This document shows, piece by piece, positions 36,900-50,346 of a stretch of 64,000 bases of DNA. Under the pieces are notes generated by a model. That model had not been told where the DNA came from and did not search any database. It saw only the letters and a list, made by a program, of their open reading frames with translations. The stretch comes from Aphidius gifuensis (lineage: Eukaryota; Arthropoda; Insecta; Hymenoptera; Braconidae), in contig NC_057793.1 of the NCBI RefSeq assembly GCF_014905175.1, positions 7,440,001 through 7,504,000 on the forward strand. Direction: 5' to 3'. Numbering within the stretch: the first letter of the stretch is position 1; every line of letters begins with the position of its first letter. The translations under genes were made by a program, and so were the position numbers.

Positions 36900-37859
36900 C
36901 CCAATCGATGCATCACAAATACATTCAAACTATGCAATTTTTATATTAAAGTATTTAAACAACTAGCATGATGCACATATTTAAATACTATTAAATAATA
37001 AATGTATATACATATACACGTGTAAAAAAAAAAATTAAAAAAAATAATAAATAAATAAAGTATCTATGTACAATGACAAGGTACCATACATCATGATTAC
37101 TCTGTCGTATTTTCATTCAATGGTGCTATATAATATTGCTGATGCTACCTGGTTATCTGGTTGAGTGTGAGTCCACCTTCACTATACATCGAAGATCATT
37201 GTGTCGTTTGCAATGGTGACAGTACTAACATAAATGTGTATAAAACGTTAAATGTCATCAGGTCCTCGCAATAATACATATTTAAATTTATTTATTTTTA
37301 ATTTATATACACGATGATACGTGAATGGTTTAAGGACGGTTACTCAATTGTCATAATTTCAACTACTTTCACACAGATTTGATTTTAAATTATTATTTAT
37401 TATCATGTCAATTATTATTTTAGATTTTAATAATTTTATTTTAATTTTAAATTGCAGTTTTTTTTTTTTTTTTTTTTATATGCCACGGTCATTGTATCAA
37501 TCGGTCTGTGTTGTATTTATTTTTTCATTTTTTATTAGATGGATTTTAAACACAATCTTCCTGTTTTTTTTTTTTACTTTCTCTGTGTGTAGATGGTTTT
37601 TTAAAAATTATATATGAACTTGAAATAATAATTTTGTAAGTCAAAAATTAGAAAGGAAATATATTTATTATTTTTTAGAGAGCAAATTTAATTTGTTTTT
37701 TTTGTTTTTTTCTATTTTATATCTACTTATAATTATCATTAAAATTAGACATATTTTGGTGAATTTTTAATTAAAAAATAAATTGTACGATAAAGAATTA
37801 ACATGATAATTTTAAATTTTTGTTTTTTTCATATTAAAATCCATTAATGATAAGATTAT
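36900..37859. other. Intergenic region between two minus-strand cuticular genes
   Basis: Holds upstream sequence of copy 2. A GC-richer patch at 37130-37270 (CTACCTGGTTATCTGG, GAGTCCACCTTCAC) may be an enhancer. The rest is T-rich. No exon is visible. Confidence 0.45.
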
Positions 37860-38558
37860 TTACAATTTTTCTTGTTGTGGATGAGCTGCAATGTATTCCA
37901 ATGATCTGAGAATAGCTGCTGGTATTTCTGGTGCAACTGGTAAATGTACTATAACAAAAAAAAATAAATATAAATATTATTTAATAATTATTTTAAATAA
38001 TTTTTTAACTTACCTCCTTCTGGACGGAATCCATTTTCATCAGCAATATATTTAACTTCAATTGGATTGCCATTTTCATCTTGATATGAATAACTTCCCT
38101 GTACAGCTAATGATTTTTCACCTGCTAATTGTCCTTGTTCTTGTGCTTTAATACCATTTGCTGTTTCATATTGGTATGAATATGAACCATCACCATTTGG
38201 TCCATCAAAAGTGTTTTTTAAAATTTCAATTGGCTGATCAACTGGTGCACAATTAGCAATAGCAATTGCACATCCAATAACCAATGTTATTCCAAAGAAA
38301 TTCTTGAAAATTAAAATAAATTAAATTATTAATCATAAAATAAACATTTAAGTATTGTATTTTTTTAAAAAAAAACAAAAATAAATATTTTTAATATTAT
38401 ATAGAGTAAATAGAAATCATAAATAATCCAGTTTATAATTTCTCTTTATTTTTTTTAACTTTATATTTATATAAAAACACTAAGGCTTGCTTTGAAAATA
38501 AAAAGCTTATTTTTTTTTTTCATGTGTAAATAGATCACTCGGTTATTTCACTCACCAT
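37860..38558 (-). CDS. RR-1 cuticular protein, copy 3 of cluster
   Basis: Exons 38558-38556, 38302-38014 and 37948-37860; 126 residues. The first coding exon is only the ATG, followed by a GTGAGT donor. The second exon completes a signal peptide (M-NFFGITLVIGCAIAIANCA). The mature protein begins PVDQPIEILKNTFDGPNGDG. Its RR-1 domain is textbook: YSYQYETANGIKAQEQG, SYSYQDENGNPIEVKYIADE and NGFRPEGGVHLPVAPEIP, ending AHPQQEKL. Structural chitin-binding protein of cuticle. No defects are seen. Confidence 0.94.
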
Positions 38559-38647
38559 TTTTGATTTATATATATATTTTTTTTTTTATTAAAAAAATAC
38601 TTTGGACAACTGTTTGATGTCTGATAACTTTTCGACTTTTTCTCCTG

Positions 38648-38655
38648 CTTATATA
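38648..38655 (-). promoter_or_regulatory. TATA box of cuticular gene copy 3
   Basis: Minus-strand CATATATAAGC about 90 bp upstream of the start codon at 38558. Confidence 0.75.
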
Positions 38656-41255
38656 TGCCAAGTGCCGAAAGTCATCTCTAAATTTTAGGAGGTGTAGAGT
38701 GTGGTCATTATTTGATCAATTCCAACTGGTTTGTTACAAAATTCATTATACAAAACTCATCAACATTCTCAATCCTATATTAATAAATTATAAACAAACT
38801 GGCAGTTTATTAAGATTAATAAAATTTAAATTAAGCATTATTGTAATGAAAAAATAGAGCAATTTTTAAATTATTTATTTAAAAAATTTAATAAAATTAA
38901 ATAGAAAAAAGAAGAAACTTTCTAATTGTGATTTTTTTTTGTTGCTGAATCAAATTGCCTAAATAAAAATCTATAAAAAATGGAAAAAAATAAAATATTT
39001 ACGTTAGTTAATATATTTCCAAGGACAAAAAACACATCTGATGAAATAAATAAACAAATAAATCGTAATAAAAAAATATAAACAAATATCTGTGAATTAA
39101 ATATTTTTATTATCTTCATAATGAATAATTTTGTATTAAATATCAATACTTTTAAAATTATTATTACATGAATTTGGCATTAAACAAAAAAATACAATTT
39201 TAGTATCAATTAATAACACTTATCATAAGAAAAAAAAAATAAATATATTTATATATTTACGTATATTTGAATGAACAAATTTTTATTGAGTAATATCCAT
39301 CGAATCATCAAAAATAAATAATAAGCATTGCGGAACAATATTTAGCCCACAGGCGAACATTGTAAATCAAAAAATGAAAAATATTTTAAAAAATATAAAA
39401 TACAAAGAATTATATTAAAAAGGGATACCTCAAAGTCATCATTAAACTATTTATATATAAAATATAATATTTATATTATTATTTTTTTGTGTTAATATAT
39501 ATTTTTTATAATTGTATATTTTTTTTTATTTTTTGATATTACATTACTGATCATCATCTGGCGCTGTGAAAGTAAAAAAAAATTTGGGTTATGACCTCCA
39601 GTGTGTACCATCCTCACTTACATGCCACAAATAAAAATTAAAAAAAATAAAACAAATGACCAACAAATTAATATCTATTTAACAAGAAAATTTAATTATT
39701 TAATTATTAATTTTGAATTTTTTTTAAACATCCTATTGATCAATTGGAATAATGATAAATAAAAAATCCTTGTTTTTATAATTAAAATAAATTGATCATT
39801 TTTTTATTTATTTATTTTTCATTGAATTATCTTGGAAAATCGGCAATTTGATGATGTTAACCCTGAGTTTATATATATACAAGTTTCATCTTCTCATTAC
39901 CAACAAGTTTGGTAGCCAACAAGACCAATGTAAAAATAAAAAAAAAATTTATAATTATGATGGAGCACCATTCGCCACATGATGATGAGTACTGGATACA
40001 TTGAAATACCAACTATATATTACGTAATTTAACTTGATAAATAATCGTTACACTTTCTTTTAAAATTAAACGCATCTTCAAATTTTATATATATACAAGT
40101 AAATTATATATTTGAAAATATTATTCTTTTATCCTTGAAGCATGTCACGAAAAACGTGAGAATTATTATTAAAATTATCATCTTGAAAAAAAAATGATAA
40201 CACTGTTAGATAATAATAAAAATTATAATTTTTTTTTTTTTTTGTTTTTATTTGAATTATTTTAATAATGAAATTTTGAAATTATTATAATTTAAATATA
40301 GAATGTCGAAAAAGTAATAGTTACTATATTTAAAAAAATAAAAAAAATAAAAAAAAACGACTTTCTTTCTCTAATTTTTTGAATACATAATCGAGGTTGA
40401 TCAATAAGTGACATTTAATAACAAATGCACATAATTAATTATCATGAAAATGTAATAAAACAAATTACATATGAATAAATTTGTTTAATACATTAATTGA
40501 AATAGAAAAAAAAAAATTAAAAAAAAACAATTTTTCTAATTATTCAATTTTTCGATTTTTTGTTTCTCTTCCTTAAATAAAATCATTAGAAAAAAATATT
40601 AAAACTAATAAAATAATAATTGTAATTATTTACTTTATTTGTTTATTGTATTTTTGAATTTTTATAATTTTAATTAATATATTTTTTTGATTTTTTAAAA
40701 ATTAAAAACAACTGATGATGCGTGATAAAAGAATTTCATTTTTTCAGTTGATTGGTGATTTTATACGAGTACACGTAATACAATGACCTTTGATGATGAT
40801 GATTTTTTTTTTCTCAATTTTGTTTTTTAAACGTTTTTCATTTTTTAAAAGTATTTTTATTTTCTGTGAGAGAGTTTTATCAGAGAGATGAAACATGTAG
40901 TAGCCACTCGCCAATGATATGACATATGTGTTTGTATTGGATTGTTGTAATATTTAAGAAGAATATTCAACAACAAGGAACCAGTCTATAACACACATCT
41001 ATATCGAATCATCAAAATACATATATATATATACATATGTATTATATTGATCTTGAGAAAAGAAAAAGGAAGGAATGAAACTTGAATGTCTTGCCGAATG
41101 ACGACGATATGCGCCAACAGGAATTCGTTTTTTTTTTTATTTTTATTTTATATATATAATTTTTTTTTTTTTTTTCATATAAATTTTGAGTAGGGAGTAC
41201 TTTAATTATAAGGTATATATATGTTACTAAAAGATTCGTCATCTTGTCTGAAGAG
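38656..41255. other. Divergent intergenic region inside the cuticular cluster
   Basis: About 2.6 kb between minus-strand copy 3 and plus-strand copy 4. It contains a TATATATA at 39870-39879 followed by GC-richer transcript-leader-like sequence (CTCATTACCAACAAG, GGTAGCCAACAAGACC) and ATG-TAA, but no RR exon after it; it could be a relic of a lost cuticular gene. The remainder is AT-rich. Confidence 0.45.
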
Positions 41256-41289
41256 TATATAAAGTGGAAGGTAATTTTTGGTGGTCAGT
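41256..41289 (+). promoter_or_regulatory. TATA box and initiator of cuticular gene copy 4
   Basis: TATATAAAG at 41256-41264 is followed at the standard distance by the arthropod initiator TCAGT (41285-41289), about 100 bp before the start codon. This is the clearest core promoter in the window. Confidence 0.85.
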
Positions 41290-41387
41290 GTTGAGTGAGA
41301 TTAAGTGTGATCAACAACTATCCCATCTTATCGTGGAATAAAAACAATTTTTATTTTTTTAAATAATCAAAAAAAAAATATACAATC

Positions 41388-42266
41388 ATGAATAAATTGG
41401 TAAGAATCAATTTTTACTTTCAATTACTTTTTTTTCGAAAATTTGACCAATTTCGAAAACAACTTTTTTTTTTTTTTTTTTCGATAAAGTAATTTCATAT
41501 AATAAAAAATATTTTTAGATTTTTTTTTTTTTTCTAGTGTTTAATTGATGATTTAATTTTGATATCAATCTTTGTTTTATTTCTCTCAATATTACCCAAG
41601 AGATTTTTTTTTTTTTTTGAATTTTAATTTATATATTGCAAATTTTTAAATTAATCGTTTTTTTTTTTTTCTAAATAAAATGATAGTAATAATAAAAAAT
41701 AATAAATAAAAGATGTTTTTTGGATAAAATATTAAATTAAATATTGAATTATTTACAGGTAATATTTTTGGCTTTGGTATCAGTGGTTTTGACAGCACCA
41801 CTTGAAGAACCATCATCACCAATTCCAATATTGAAACAATCTGCTGATGGACCAAATGCTGATGGTTCATACTCATGGAGTTATGAAACAGCAAATGGAA
41901 TACAAGCCCAAGAAAATGGTGTATTGAGAGGTAATGGTGAAGAATCTGGACCAGCAGTATCTGGATCATACAGCTTTGTTGGTGAAGATGGTCAAAATTA
42001 CCTTGTTGAATATACTGCTGATGAAAATGGATATGTTGCCAGAGGAGGTACATATAAAATCAATTAACAATTGAAAAAAAAAATATCTAACAATTGTTTT
42101 TTCATTGTTATATAATTATTGATTAATTAATTAATTTTTTTTATTTTTTATTAAAGCTCATTTACCAGTTGCCCCTGCTATTCCAGAAGCAATATTGAAA
42201 GCTTTAGAATACAACGCTGCTCATCCAGAAGAAGACGACATCGATTCACCAAAAAAAAAAAATTAA
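41388..42266 (+). CDS. RR-1 cuticular protein, copy 4 of cluster
   Basis: Exons 41388-41399 (MNKL), 41759-42047 and 42157-42266; 136 residues. The leader is MNKLVIFLALVSVVLTAP. The mature protein reads LEEPSSPIPILKQSADGPNA, then the RR-1 domain: SYSWSYETANGIQAQENGVL, GSYSFVGEDGQNYLVEYTAD and NGYVARGGAHLPVAPAIPEA, ending AAHPEEDDIDSPKKKN. Expected to bind chitin in cuticle. Without splicing at 42047 the frame would stop after TYKIN, so a retained intron would give only a slightly shorter protein lacking the conserved HLPVAPAIP end. Confidence 0.94.
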
Positions 42267-43276
42267 ATTAACAAAATTTTATCAATGATGTAGTATTAAT
42301 AATTATTTCATCGTGTTAAAATATAAGGAAAAAATAAATAATTGCCGTTTGAATAAATAAACATTATGTAAATATCCCGAAATTATTTTTTTCTTAATTT
42401 ATTGACTTTTTTTTTTTTTTTTTGGCATGTCTTTTACATAACGAGTTTTTTTATCTGAATCATCATTATGTGATTCAATAAACGTGGGAGATTTTTAAAT
42501 ATTTAAATGATATAATATTCAAAATTATTATTATTGAATTGATGATGAGTTTCTTTAAAAATTTTAGGAATTATTATTAATTCAAGAATATTATTATTTA
42601 TTTATTTGTAATAATATCAAACTGGAATTTTTTTAAAATTTTTTTTCGAAGAATTGTGAGGTCATTATGTTGACTTTCTTCCTGCAATCATTAAATTTTT
42701 TTGTAATTTTATAGAGTCATTTGAAATTGATTTTTATGATTGTTTTAAGTTTACTTTTTTTTCTTGAAAGAGATGGAGTTTATAAATAATTTTTTTTCCG
42801 CGGTAATTATTAATTATAAAAAAAATAATAATCACAAAATCATGCAGTCATTACATGTCTCAAAATCATCTAATTTTTTGACTAAAAATAATTTAATATA
42901 ATAGTAAACATCATCATCCCTTAAAAAATAAAAAAAATATTTTTTCCTATAATATCTATCAAATGTCTCGTAATTTTTATATTTAAAATTTTAAATTTTT
43001 TCATAAATAAAAAGAAAAGTTAAAACAGTAACTCTCGAAATTAATAAGTCATTTATATTCTTGTCTACAATATATCATAAAATTGTCAAAAAAAAAAAAT
43101 TAAAATTAAAAAAAAAAAACGTGATATTATCTCAGTGTAATAAATAAACAAAAAAAAATATATAAAGGGGTTTTAATGTGATTGTATATACAGCATTTAC
43201 TTGAGCCAAAATAACCAAGTATATTTTTTTTTTTTTAAATATTATGTAAAAGTCAATGAGCTAGTGTAGCCGTCGG
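42267..43276. other. Intergenic region between cuticular copies 4 and 5
   Basis: AT-rich spacer of about 1 kb. It contains the poly(A) region of copy 4 (AATAAATAATTG near 42335) and upstream DNA of copy 5. No exon or strong motif is seen. Confidence 0.5.
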
Positions 43277-43283
43277 TATAAAG
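43277..43283 (+). promoter_or_regulatory. TATA box of cuticular gene copy 5
   Basis: TATAAAG in a locally GC-rich context (GTCGG flanks), about 30 bp before TGCAGAGTTGTTCGCG, the likely start region. Confidence 0.75.
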
Positions 43284-43473
43284 GTCGGCTCAGCCTCAAG
43301 CTGTTGCAGAGTTGTTCGCGAACTCCACAACGACAACCATCACAAAATCAACAAAGTTATAATTATTATTATTTATTTATACAATAAACACTACATACTT
43401 TCTTGAATAAATAAATAAATAAATAGACTATCTGATAAAATTAAAGAGTGACTATTTAAAAATAATAAAAATC

Positions 43474-44094
43474 ATGCGTTCCATTGTAAGTTTAATTATA
43501 ATTTTAAAAAATTAAATAACAATTAATATTGATTAATGAATTTTATTCTATAGATATTATTAATTGGAGTATTTGGCATAACATACGGACAAGATTATTT
43601 TCGTAAACCTGAACAATTAATAAGTGAAACAAGAAATGTTGGCGATAAAATTGGTGTTTATTCATTGAGTTATGAAACTGAAGGTGGTATATTACAAAAA
43701 GAAATTGGCTCAAGAAAATATGCTGGTACACCAGATGAGACACAATTGATACAAGGTTCAGTACAATATAATGCACCAGATGGTACACCAATATCACTCA
43801 GTTGGACTGCTGATGAATTTGGATCACAAGTTTCTGGCTCACATTTACCAACACCACCACCGGTATATTATTAATTAATTAATTTACTCATTTTCATCAC
43901 TGGAATAATATTTATAAATTTAAATTTTTCATCAACAGATACCACGTGAAATACAACGTGCATTGGAATGGCTCAAAAAACAACCATCAACTGAAGAACC
44001 AGAATATGATGAACAAGGAAATCCAATAATTAATAAAAAACAAACCCCAATCGTCAAGGATCCAAAACAAAGAAATTTTTCAAAAAAACAATAG
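43474..44094 (+). CDS. Divergent RR-1-type cuticular protein, copy 5 of cluster
   Basis: Exons 43474-43485 (MRSI), 43554-43862 and 43939-44094; 158 residues. Signal peptide MRSIILLIGVFGITYG. The RR region is recognisable but diverged: YSLSYETEGGILQKEIGSRK, SVQYNAPDGTPISLSWTADE and FGSQVSGSHLPTPPPIPREI, so the NG-Y-V core is replaced by FGSQVS. The C-terminal tail after the domain is long and charged (EPEYDEQGNPIINKKQTPIV and onward) and has no counterpart in the other copies. Probably still a chitin-binding cuticle protein with a specialised tail. Confidence 0.88.
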
Positions 44095-46043
44095 ACATAA
44101 ATTATTATTATTATATTACTGTATTACCTGACTGTTTGATTCTTTTTTTTTTTTTTATAAATAAAAAGGTTTTTTTATTGATTTGTATACTTTTTGAGTA
44201 TTATTTTTTTTTCTATAAATTTTTAGTTTTAAATATTTAAATTTTCATTGGTTATATTTTATTTAGAGCTTATATTTTCCTGGTATATTAAAAATTAATT
44301 TAAATTATATATTGTAGATTATATTTGATATTGGCAAATGATTAACAATTATTTCATCAAAAGGGTGTGTTAAATTAAGAGTCACGAAGTCTTGAATTTT
44401 TTATTTTCTAAATATACATGTATAAACAATTATGGGAAACTGTGTAAACTTATTGAATGATATAAAAAATAAAATAAATAGTATCTTTAAATAAACACAA
44501 TTTTATTTCATCTTGATTTGTTTGAGATTTCATTTACTTTCAGATTTACTTTGTATGCACATTATAAAGAAAAAGGACCGTCACTTTTTTTATATTTTTT
44601 TTTTTTTTTTGCTATGTATAGTTCATTAAATACATTCGTGGGAAATAAATTGAAAGACATAGAAATAAAGCCTTGGCCCATGATCCTTATTTAACATTAT
44701 CTTGTACTAAATATAAATTATAAAAAAAAAATATTTTTATATTTGTAAATTTATAAAAAATAATTATTTATTTCAAAAAAATTATTTTTTTTTTTTTTTC
44801 AATATTACGTACGACTTTAATTTATTATATATAAATTATTTTTTTTTTATAACTCATTTGACATATTACGTACATAATTATTATGAAATTTCTATCATTA
44901 AAAAAATAGAAAAAAATTAATAATAATTGTTTGCTAAGATTGAGTTTACATTATCCAGTAAAAAAATAATTTTGAAAATAAAAAATAAATAATGATACAC
45001 CTTAAATGATATTAAAATTTTTTAAATACATAACAATAAACATATATATTTTTTTATTTAAAAATTATTGTTAAAGAGTTTCGAGACATCTACTGGAATT
45101 CATTCGAAACAATTTTAAATCTGACCGACTGTAAGTTAAGATAAAAAAAAAAAAATAATAAATTTAAAAAAATCAAATGGAATAAAAGTATAAAAAAAAA
45201 ATACACTTGTATGTACAGATTATGCAGCTGTATAGTATGAACAAAAAAAAAAAAAAAAACGTCATTAAATAATGAGAAAGAAAAAGCAACACGTAGAAAT
45301 AAAGCTGATTGCTTAAACTCGGTATGATTCGGATCAGTTCGGTCACAAGTTTCTCTTACATTGAATCAACAGCTGATATTGTTTTTCTATTTTAATTTTA
45401 TCAAATAATATTATTATTCAATTTGCTAATTAATAAACAATAATATTAAAAACGTAAAATTTAAAAAAGTTATTTCTAACGTAAAAAAAATCGAAATAAA
45501 AATATTTCGATTGAACGAATGACTTACAATTTCGACAACGAAATAATCAACATCACGCGTTACGAGGAACCACCTGTTTGCACAATTTTAATTTAACATT
45601 TAAAAATGATTAAAATTAATAATTAAAAAATGTGATAAGATTGATTAAATCATCAGTGTATAAAATAAATATTACAACAGTGATTATTATTATTTAAATA
45701 TAAAAACAAACAGTGCTGTGAATAAAAAGAAAAAAAAAATCATAAAAATACTAATTTTTAATTTAAAATTAATAAAACATTAATAATAAATAAATAATTA
45801 TTATAATCATTTTTTTAAAAGTTGTCTAAGCAGCTTATGTAGCATGTATAAGTTCTATACACTTGTATAATTGACCTACATTCACTTGAAGCAGTAAGGT
45901 TTTTGTTAATCGACAACGATAAACAGGGAGTTTCATAATATTATTTAAAATAAAATCTTTCAAATGATTAAAATTATTTAATCTAAAATAATATATATTT
46001 TTATATAAACACAAAATTTTTAATTAATTTTACATCAACAATA
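44095..46043. other. Intergenic region upstream of inebriated
   Basis: About 1.9 kb. Mostly A/T runs. A GC-richer stretch at 45300-45360 with GATCAGTTCGGTCAC resembles an initiator and may mark the ine transcription start, leaving a 5' untranslated region of about 700 bp that could contain introns. No other coding exon. Confidence 0.45.
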
Positions 46044-49000
46044 ATGGATTCTAAAAATATACATAAATTAAAAATTCAACAATTAAATAGTAATAATAAT
46101 AGCTCACGTATAATAAAGCAAAAAAATATACGTAAAATGAGTACAATGCCTGAAGAGGAGGGCTCAGAAGATATAGAAACAGATAATAAACGTATGCGAG
46201 ATTCAATAGACTCAGATGATGATGAAAGTCAAAGTGATGAAGAGCTAGATCAAGAGAAAAATAAATTACTCGATTCTAATAATAAAAAAATTATTCAAAT
46301 ATCATCAATTGATACAACAAAACAATCATCAACAACAAATAATAAAAAATCTCCAACAAATTTAAGTAATGAAAGTATTATAATAAATGATAAATTTAAT
46401 TCAACAATACAAAATAAATGTCAAAATAATATTTCAATAAATGATACAAAAACCAATAGTAATATTGATACAACAATAAATAATAAAATTCAACGTGATA
46501 ATTCAATAAATGGTTGTGGTAAAATAAATAAATCAGGTGAATTTTATAGTGCTAGACAACAATATAGATATCCAAGTATGAAATCATTAAAATTAAATAT
46601 AACAAATGGTGATGATCATTTGATACATCAAAATAATTATCAACATCATCATCAACAATATTATCCTCATAGTAATTCTCATCAAAATCAACCAGCATCA
46701 AGTTGGTCATCAATAACATCACCAGATATTGGATTAACAAATAATTCAATAAGAACAACACCATATTATGACACAGTATCAATAAGATCACTTGCATCAA
46801 TTGGAATGGGATCATCTGATGGAAGAAAATTAACAATTCGTCGAGTACCAACATCACCATCAGAATTACTCAATATTGTTCATCCACCCACGTGAGTTTT
46901 TTAAATACTATTTTATCATCCAACTGAAGTTTGTTAAATTTAAATGTTAATTTTTTTTATTTATCTAAATATTGTGTTGCAATAATTGTTGATGACAAAT
47001 GTAAGAATAAGAAAAAAAAAATATCTTTAGATAAATGTGTAAATTTTTCATGTCAATAGTTAAAAAACATTTATGAACACAGCTTGTTGAGTTAAAGATG
47101 TAAAATATAATTTTATTATTCAGTTGTAATTTAACTTTAATAGATGATAGTTGTTCATTTAATTTAAAATGCATATTGATATGTCATTTGATAGACCAAT
47201 TGAGGATGATTTATCAACATCTGATAGTTTTGATGATGGACATGGTGATGATGCAAATGATTATCGTTCATTAAAAAGACCACATTGGGCAAATAAAATG
47301 CAATTTGTTCTTGCATGTGTAGGATATTCTGTTGGTCTTGGTAATGTTTGGAGATTTCCATACTTGTGTTATAAAAGTGGTGGAGGTGAGTTGATTAAAT
47401 AATTTTAAACACCCTTATTCATTCATCTCATTGACAGTAGATTAATTAAAAAATAAAAAACCAAAGGAAGCAAGTTTATTTTATTTTTTTTTAAATTGGC
47501 AAAATCACTTATTCAAACAATTTTAAAACGTAATACTTGATTGCTATTCACAGTGAAATCTCAAGGCTGAATATAATCAGTTTTTTTTTTTTTGCAACAC
47601 CTATGTAATATTATCATGGACAAAAATTATAACAACGTTTTTATTAATGTGCTTTTATAAATTGACTTAAACAAGATTTAAATTAATTTGATATTTTTTT
47701 TTTTTAATTCAACAAAATAGATATTGAATATTTAATGAACAAGTAATTAAATCAAGTTCAAAACTTGTAGATTTTTTTAAATCTTAAACAAGGTCATGTA
47801 TCAAGTTCCCAAGTAGTATTGACTAAGTGAATATTGCGCCACGTCCGCTTTTCTCTAGAGTGGTTACAATGAGTTACTTTGAAATTTATAGGTAACACAC
47901 ATATACATATGTTAAGTACAATGTCAACTATTTAATTTAATAGTTATACATCACTTGTTGCATGTTGTTTATGTCCTTGTATAATTTATTCTTCAACAAA
48001 CAATAAAATTATATGTATATTTTTTTTATTTAAATTTTTCAGGTGTTTTTTTGGTACCTTATTTTATAATACTCATTGTATGTGGTATTCCACTTTTATA
48101 TATGGAACTTGCACTTGGACAATTTACACGTAGAGGACCAATTGGTGCTCTTGGACAAATTTGTCCTCTTTTAAAAGGTAAAAAAAAAAAAACAAAGATC
48201 ATTGTCAATTGTTTTTTTTTAGCTTTATTTTTATAGCATTATTAATGAAAATTAATTTAAAGTATAAATAATAAATTAGGTGCTGGATTATCATCAGTTG
48301 TAATATCATTTCTTATGTCAACTTATCACAATGTAATTATTGCATATGCAATATATTATTTTTTCGCTGCATTCAGAGCTGATCATCCATGGGCAGGTTG
48401 TAATAATTCATGGAATACTGAATCATGCTGGACTGGTTCATCAAGTGATAATAAAACAAGACCAGATACATCAAGAACACCATCTGAAGAATTTTTTGAG
48501 TAATACCTATTCAAAGAAAATTAATTTTTAGTATTTTTATATAATAAATATTTTAATTTTATTTTTTATTTTCAGTAATAAAGTGCTACAAATAAGTACA
48601 GGAATTGAAGTACCTGGTAATATTAGATGGGAAATATTTGCTTGTTTATTGAGTGCTTGGATAATTGTTTATTTTTCAACATGGAAATCAATAAAATCAT
48701 CATCACAAGTTAGATATTTAACAGCAACATTACCATTAATATTAATAATTGTATTTTTAGCACGTTCATTAACACTTGAGGGTGCTGAAAAAGGTTTACA
48801 ATTTTTTTTTAGACCAAGATGGCATTTACTTGCTGATCACAAGGTATTTATTTTATACAAAAATTCATTATATATTTGAAATAAATAATTTATATTTTTG
48901 ATTAAATAAAGGTATGGGTTAATGCAGCTGCACAAATATTTAGTTCAGTTGGAATATCATTTGGTTCAATGATATGTTTTGCAAGTTATAATAAATTTCA

Positions 49001-50346
49001 TAATAATATATTTATTGATACAATGGCTGTGTCATTTATAAATGCATTTAGTTGTTTACTTGTTGGTATATTTGCATTTGCAACAATTGGAAATATTGCT
49101 ATGGAACAAAATATGTCTGTTGAAGCTGTATTATCTGATGGTAATTATATAATATAGATTATTATTTTTTAATTATTTATATTATATAAATTATATTTTC
49201 AAGGTCCTGGACTTGTTTTTGTTGTTTATCCACAAGCAATGGCTAAAATGCCAGCATCACAATTATGGGCTGTGTTATTTTTTTTTATGCTACTTTGTCT
49301 TTCACTCAATAGTCAAGTAAGTAATTTGAAAAAAAAAAAACAAAACAAAAACACTTTGTTCTCCAATAAAATAAAAACAAAATAAAATTAATTTTTATTT
49401 TTTTCTAGTTTGCAATTATTGAAGTTGTTGTAACTTCAATACAAGATGGTTTTCCAAATTGGGTCAAGACAAATTTATTATGTCATGAAATACTTGTATT
49501 TATAATATGTGTTGTTTCATTTGCATTTGGTTTACCAAATGTAACTCAGGTTAGTTAAAAAAAGAAAATATATATAATTTCGAATTTAAAAAACAAGCCA
49601 AATTATATTTTATTTTTCAACAGGGAGGAATATATTTTTTTCAATTAATTGATCATTATGCAGCATCAATATCAATAATGTTTTTAGCATTTTTTGAAGT
49701 TATTGCAATATCATGGTTTTATGGTGTTAAAAGATTAGGTAAAAATGTCAAAGAAATGACTGGACGTGCACCATCATTATATTTTCGTTATTGTTGGTTA
49801 ATTGCTGCTCCACTATTAATAATGGTAAATAATAAAATAAATTAATTGTTTAATTAGCTAATATATATTTTAATGAATTAATAATTTTATATTTTAGTCA
49901 GTGTGGGTGTTTAGTTTAATTGATTATGAACCACCAACATATGGTAATGGTGCATATAAATATCCATGGTGGGCTGAGACTATTGGCTGGGGAATAGCAT
50001 CATTATCATTAATGTGTATACCAGCATTTGCAATTTATGTTCTCATCAGATCAGATGGAACAACATTTATCGAGGTTAAAATTTAATTAAAAAAATAATT
50101 TAAAACACACAATACATTTTTTTTTTTTATAATTTATTTTAACTTTGTTTTTTTTTTTTACAGAAACTTCGTAATTCAATAAAACCACATTTTGAAGCAT
50201 GTATTGCATGTGGTCAAGAATATTGTGCCGAACAACACAGTATACATAGTTTAGAAGATCATGAATTAAAAGAACCACTTCATGATATTAATAATTTTCC
50301 AATAAATACAATACCAATTAATTATAATCTTGATTTAAAAAAATAG
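46044..50346 (+). CDS. ine: Inebriated, SLC6 Na+/Cl- dependent transporter, long form
   Basis: Eleven exons: 46044-46891, 47195-47385, 48043-48177, 48280-48499, 48576-48843, 48912-49140, 49204-49316, 49409-49549, 49624-49824, 49898-50074 and 50164-50346; 901 residues, phases consistent. A long Ser/Asn/acidic cytosolic N-terminus of about 280 residues precedes the transporter core, as in the long isoform of Drosophila inebriated. The core starts RPHWANKMQFVLACVGYSVG and has GNVWRFPYLCYKSGG (TM1), loop 2 with PDTSRTPSEEFFDNKVLQIS, TM6 QIFSSVGISFGSMICFASYN, and TSIQDGFPNW. In Drosophila, loss of ine causes neuronal hyperexcitability and renal (Malpighian) osmotic sensitivity, and the protein is thought to take up an osmolyte or neurotransmitter that remains uncertain. 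An in-frame ATG at 47169, just upstream of exon 2, could start a short form if transcription begins inside intron 1. Confidence 0.95.

Noticed and set aside
41646..42053. 135-codon minus-strand frame
   Set aside because: Antisense of cuticular copy 4; His/Gln/Leu-rich string typical of a shadow.
46552..46860. 102-codon minus-strand frame
   Set aside because: Antisense of the Asn/Ser-rich first exon of ine.
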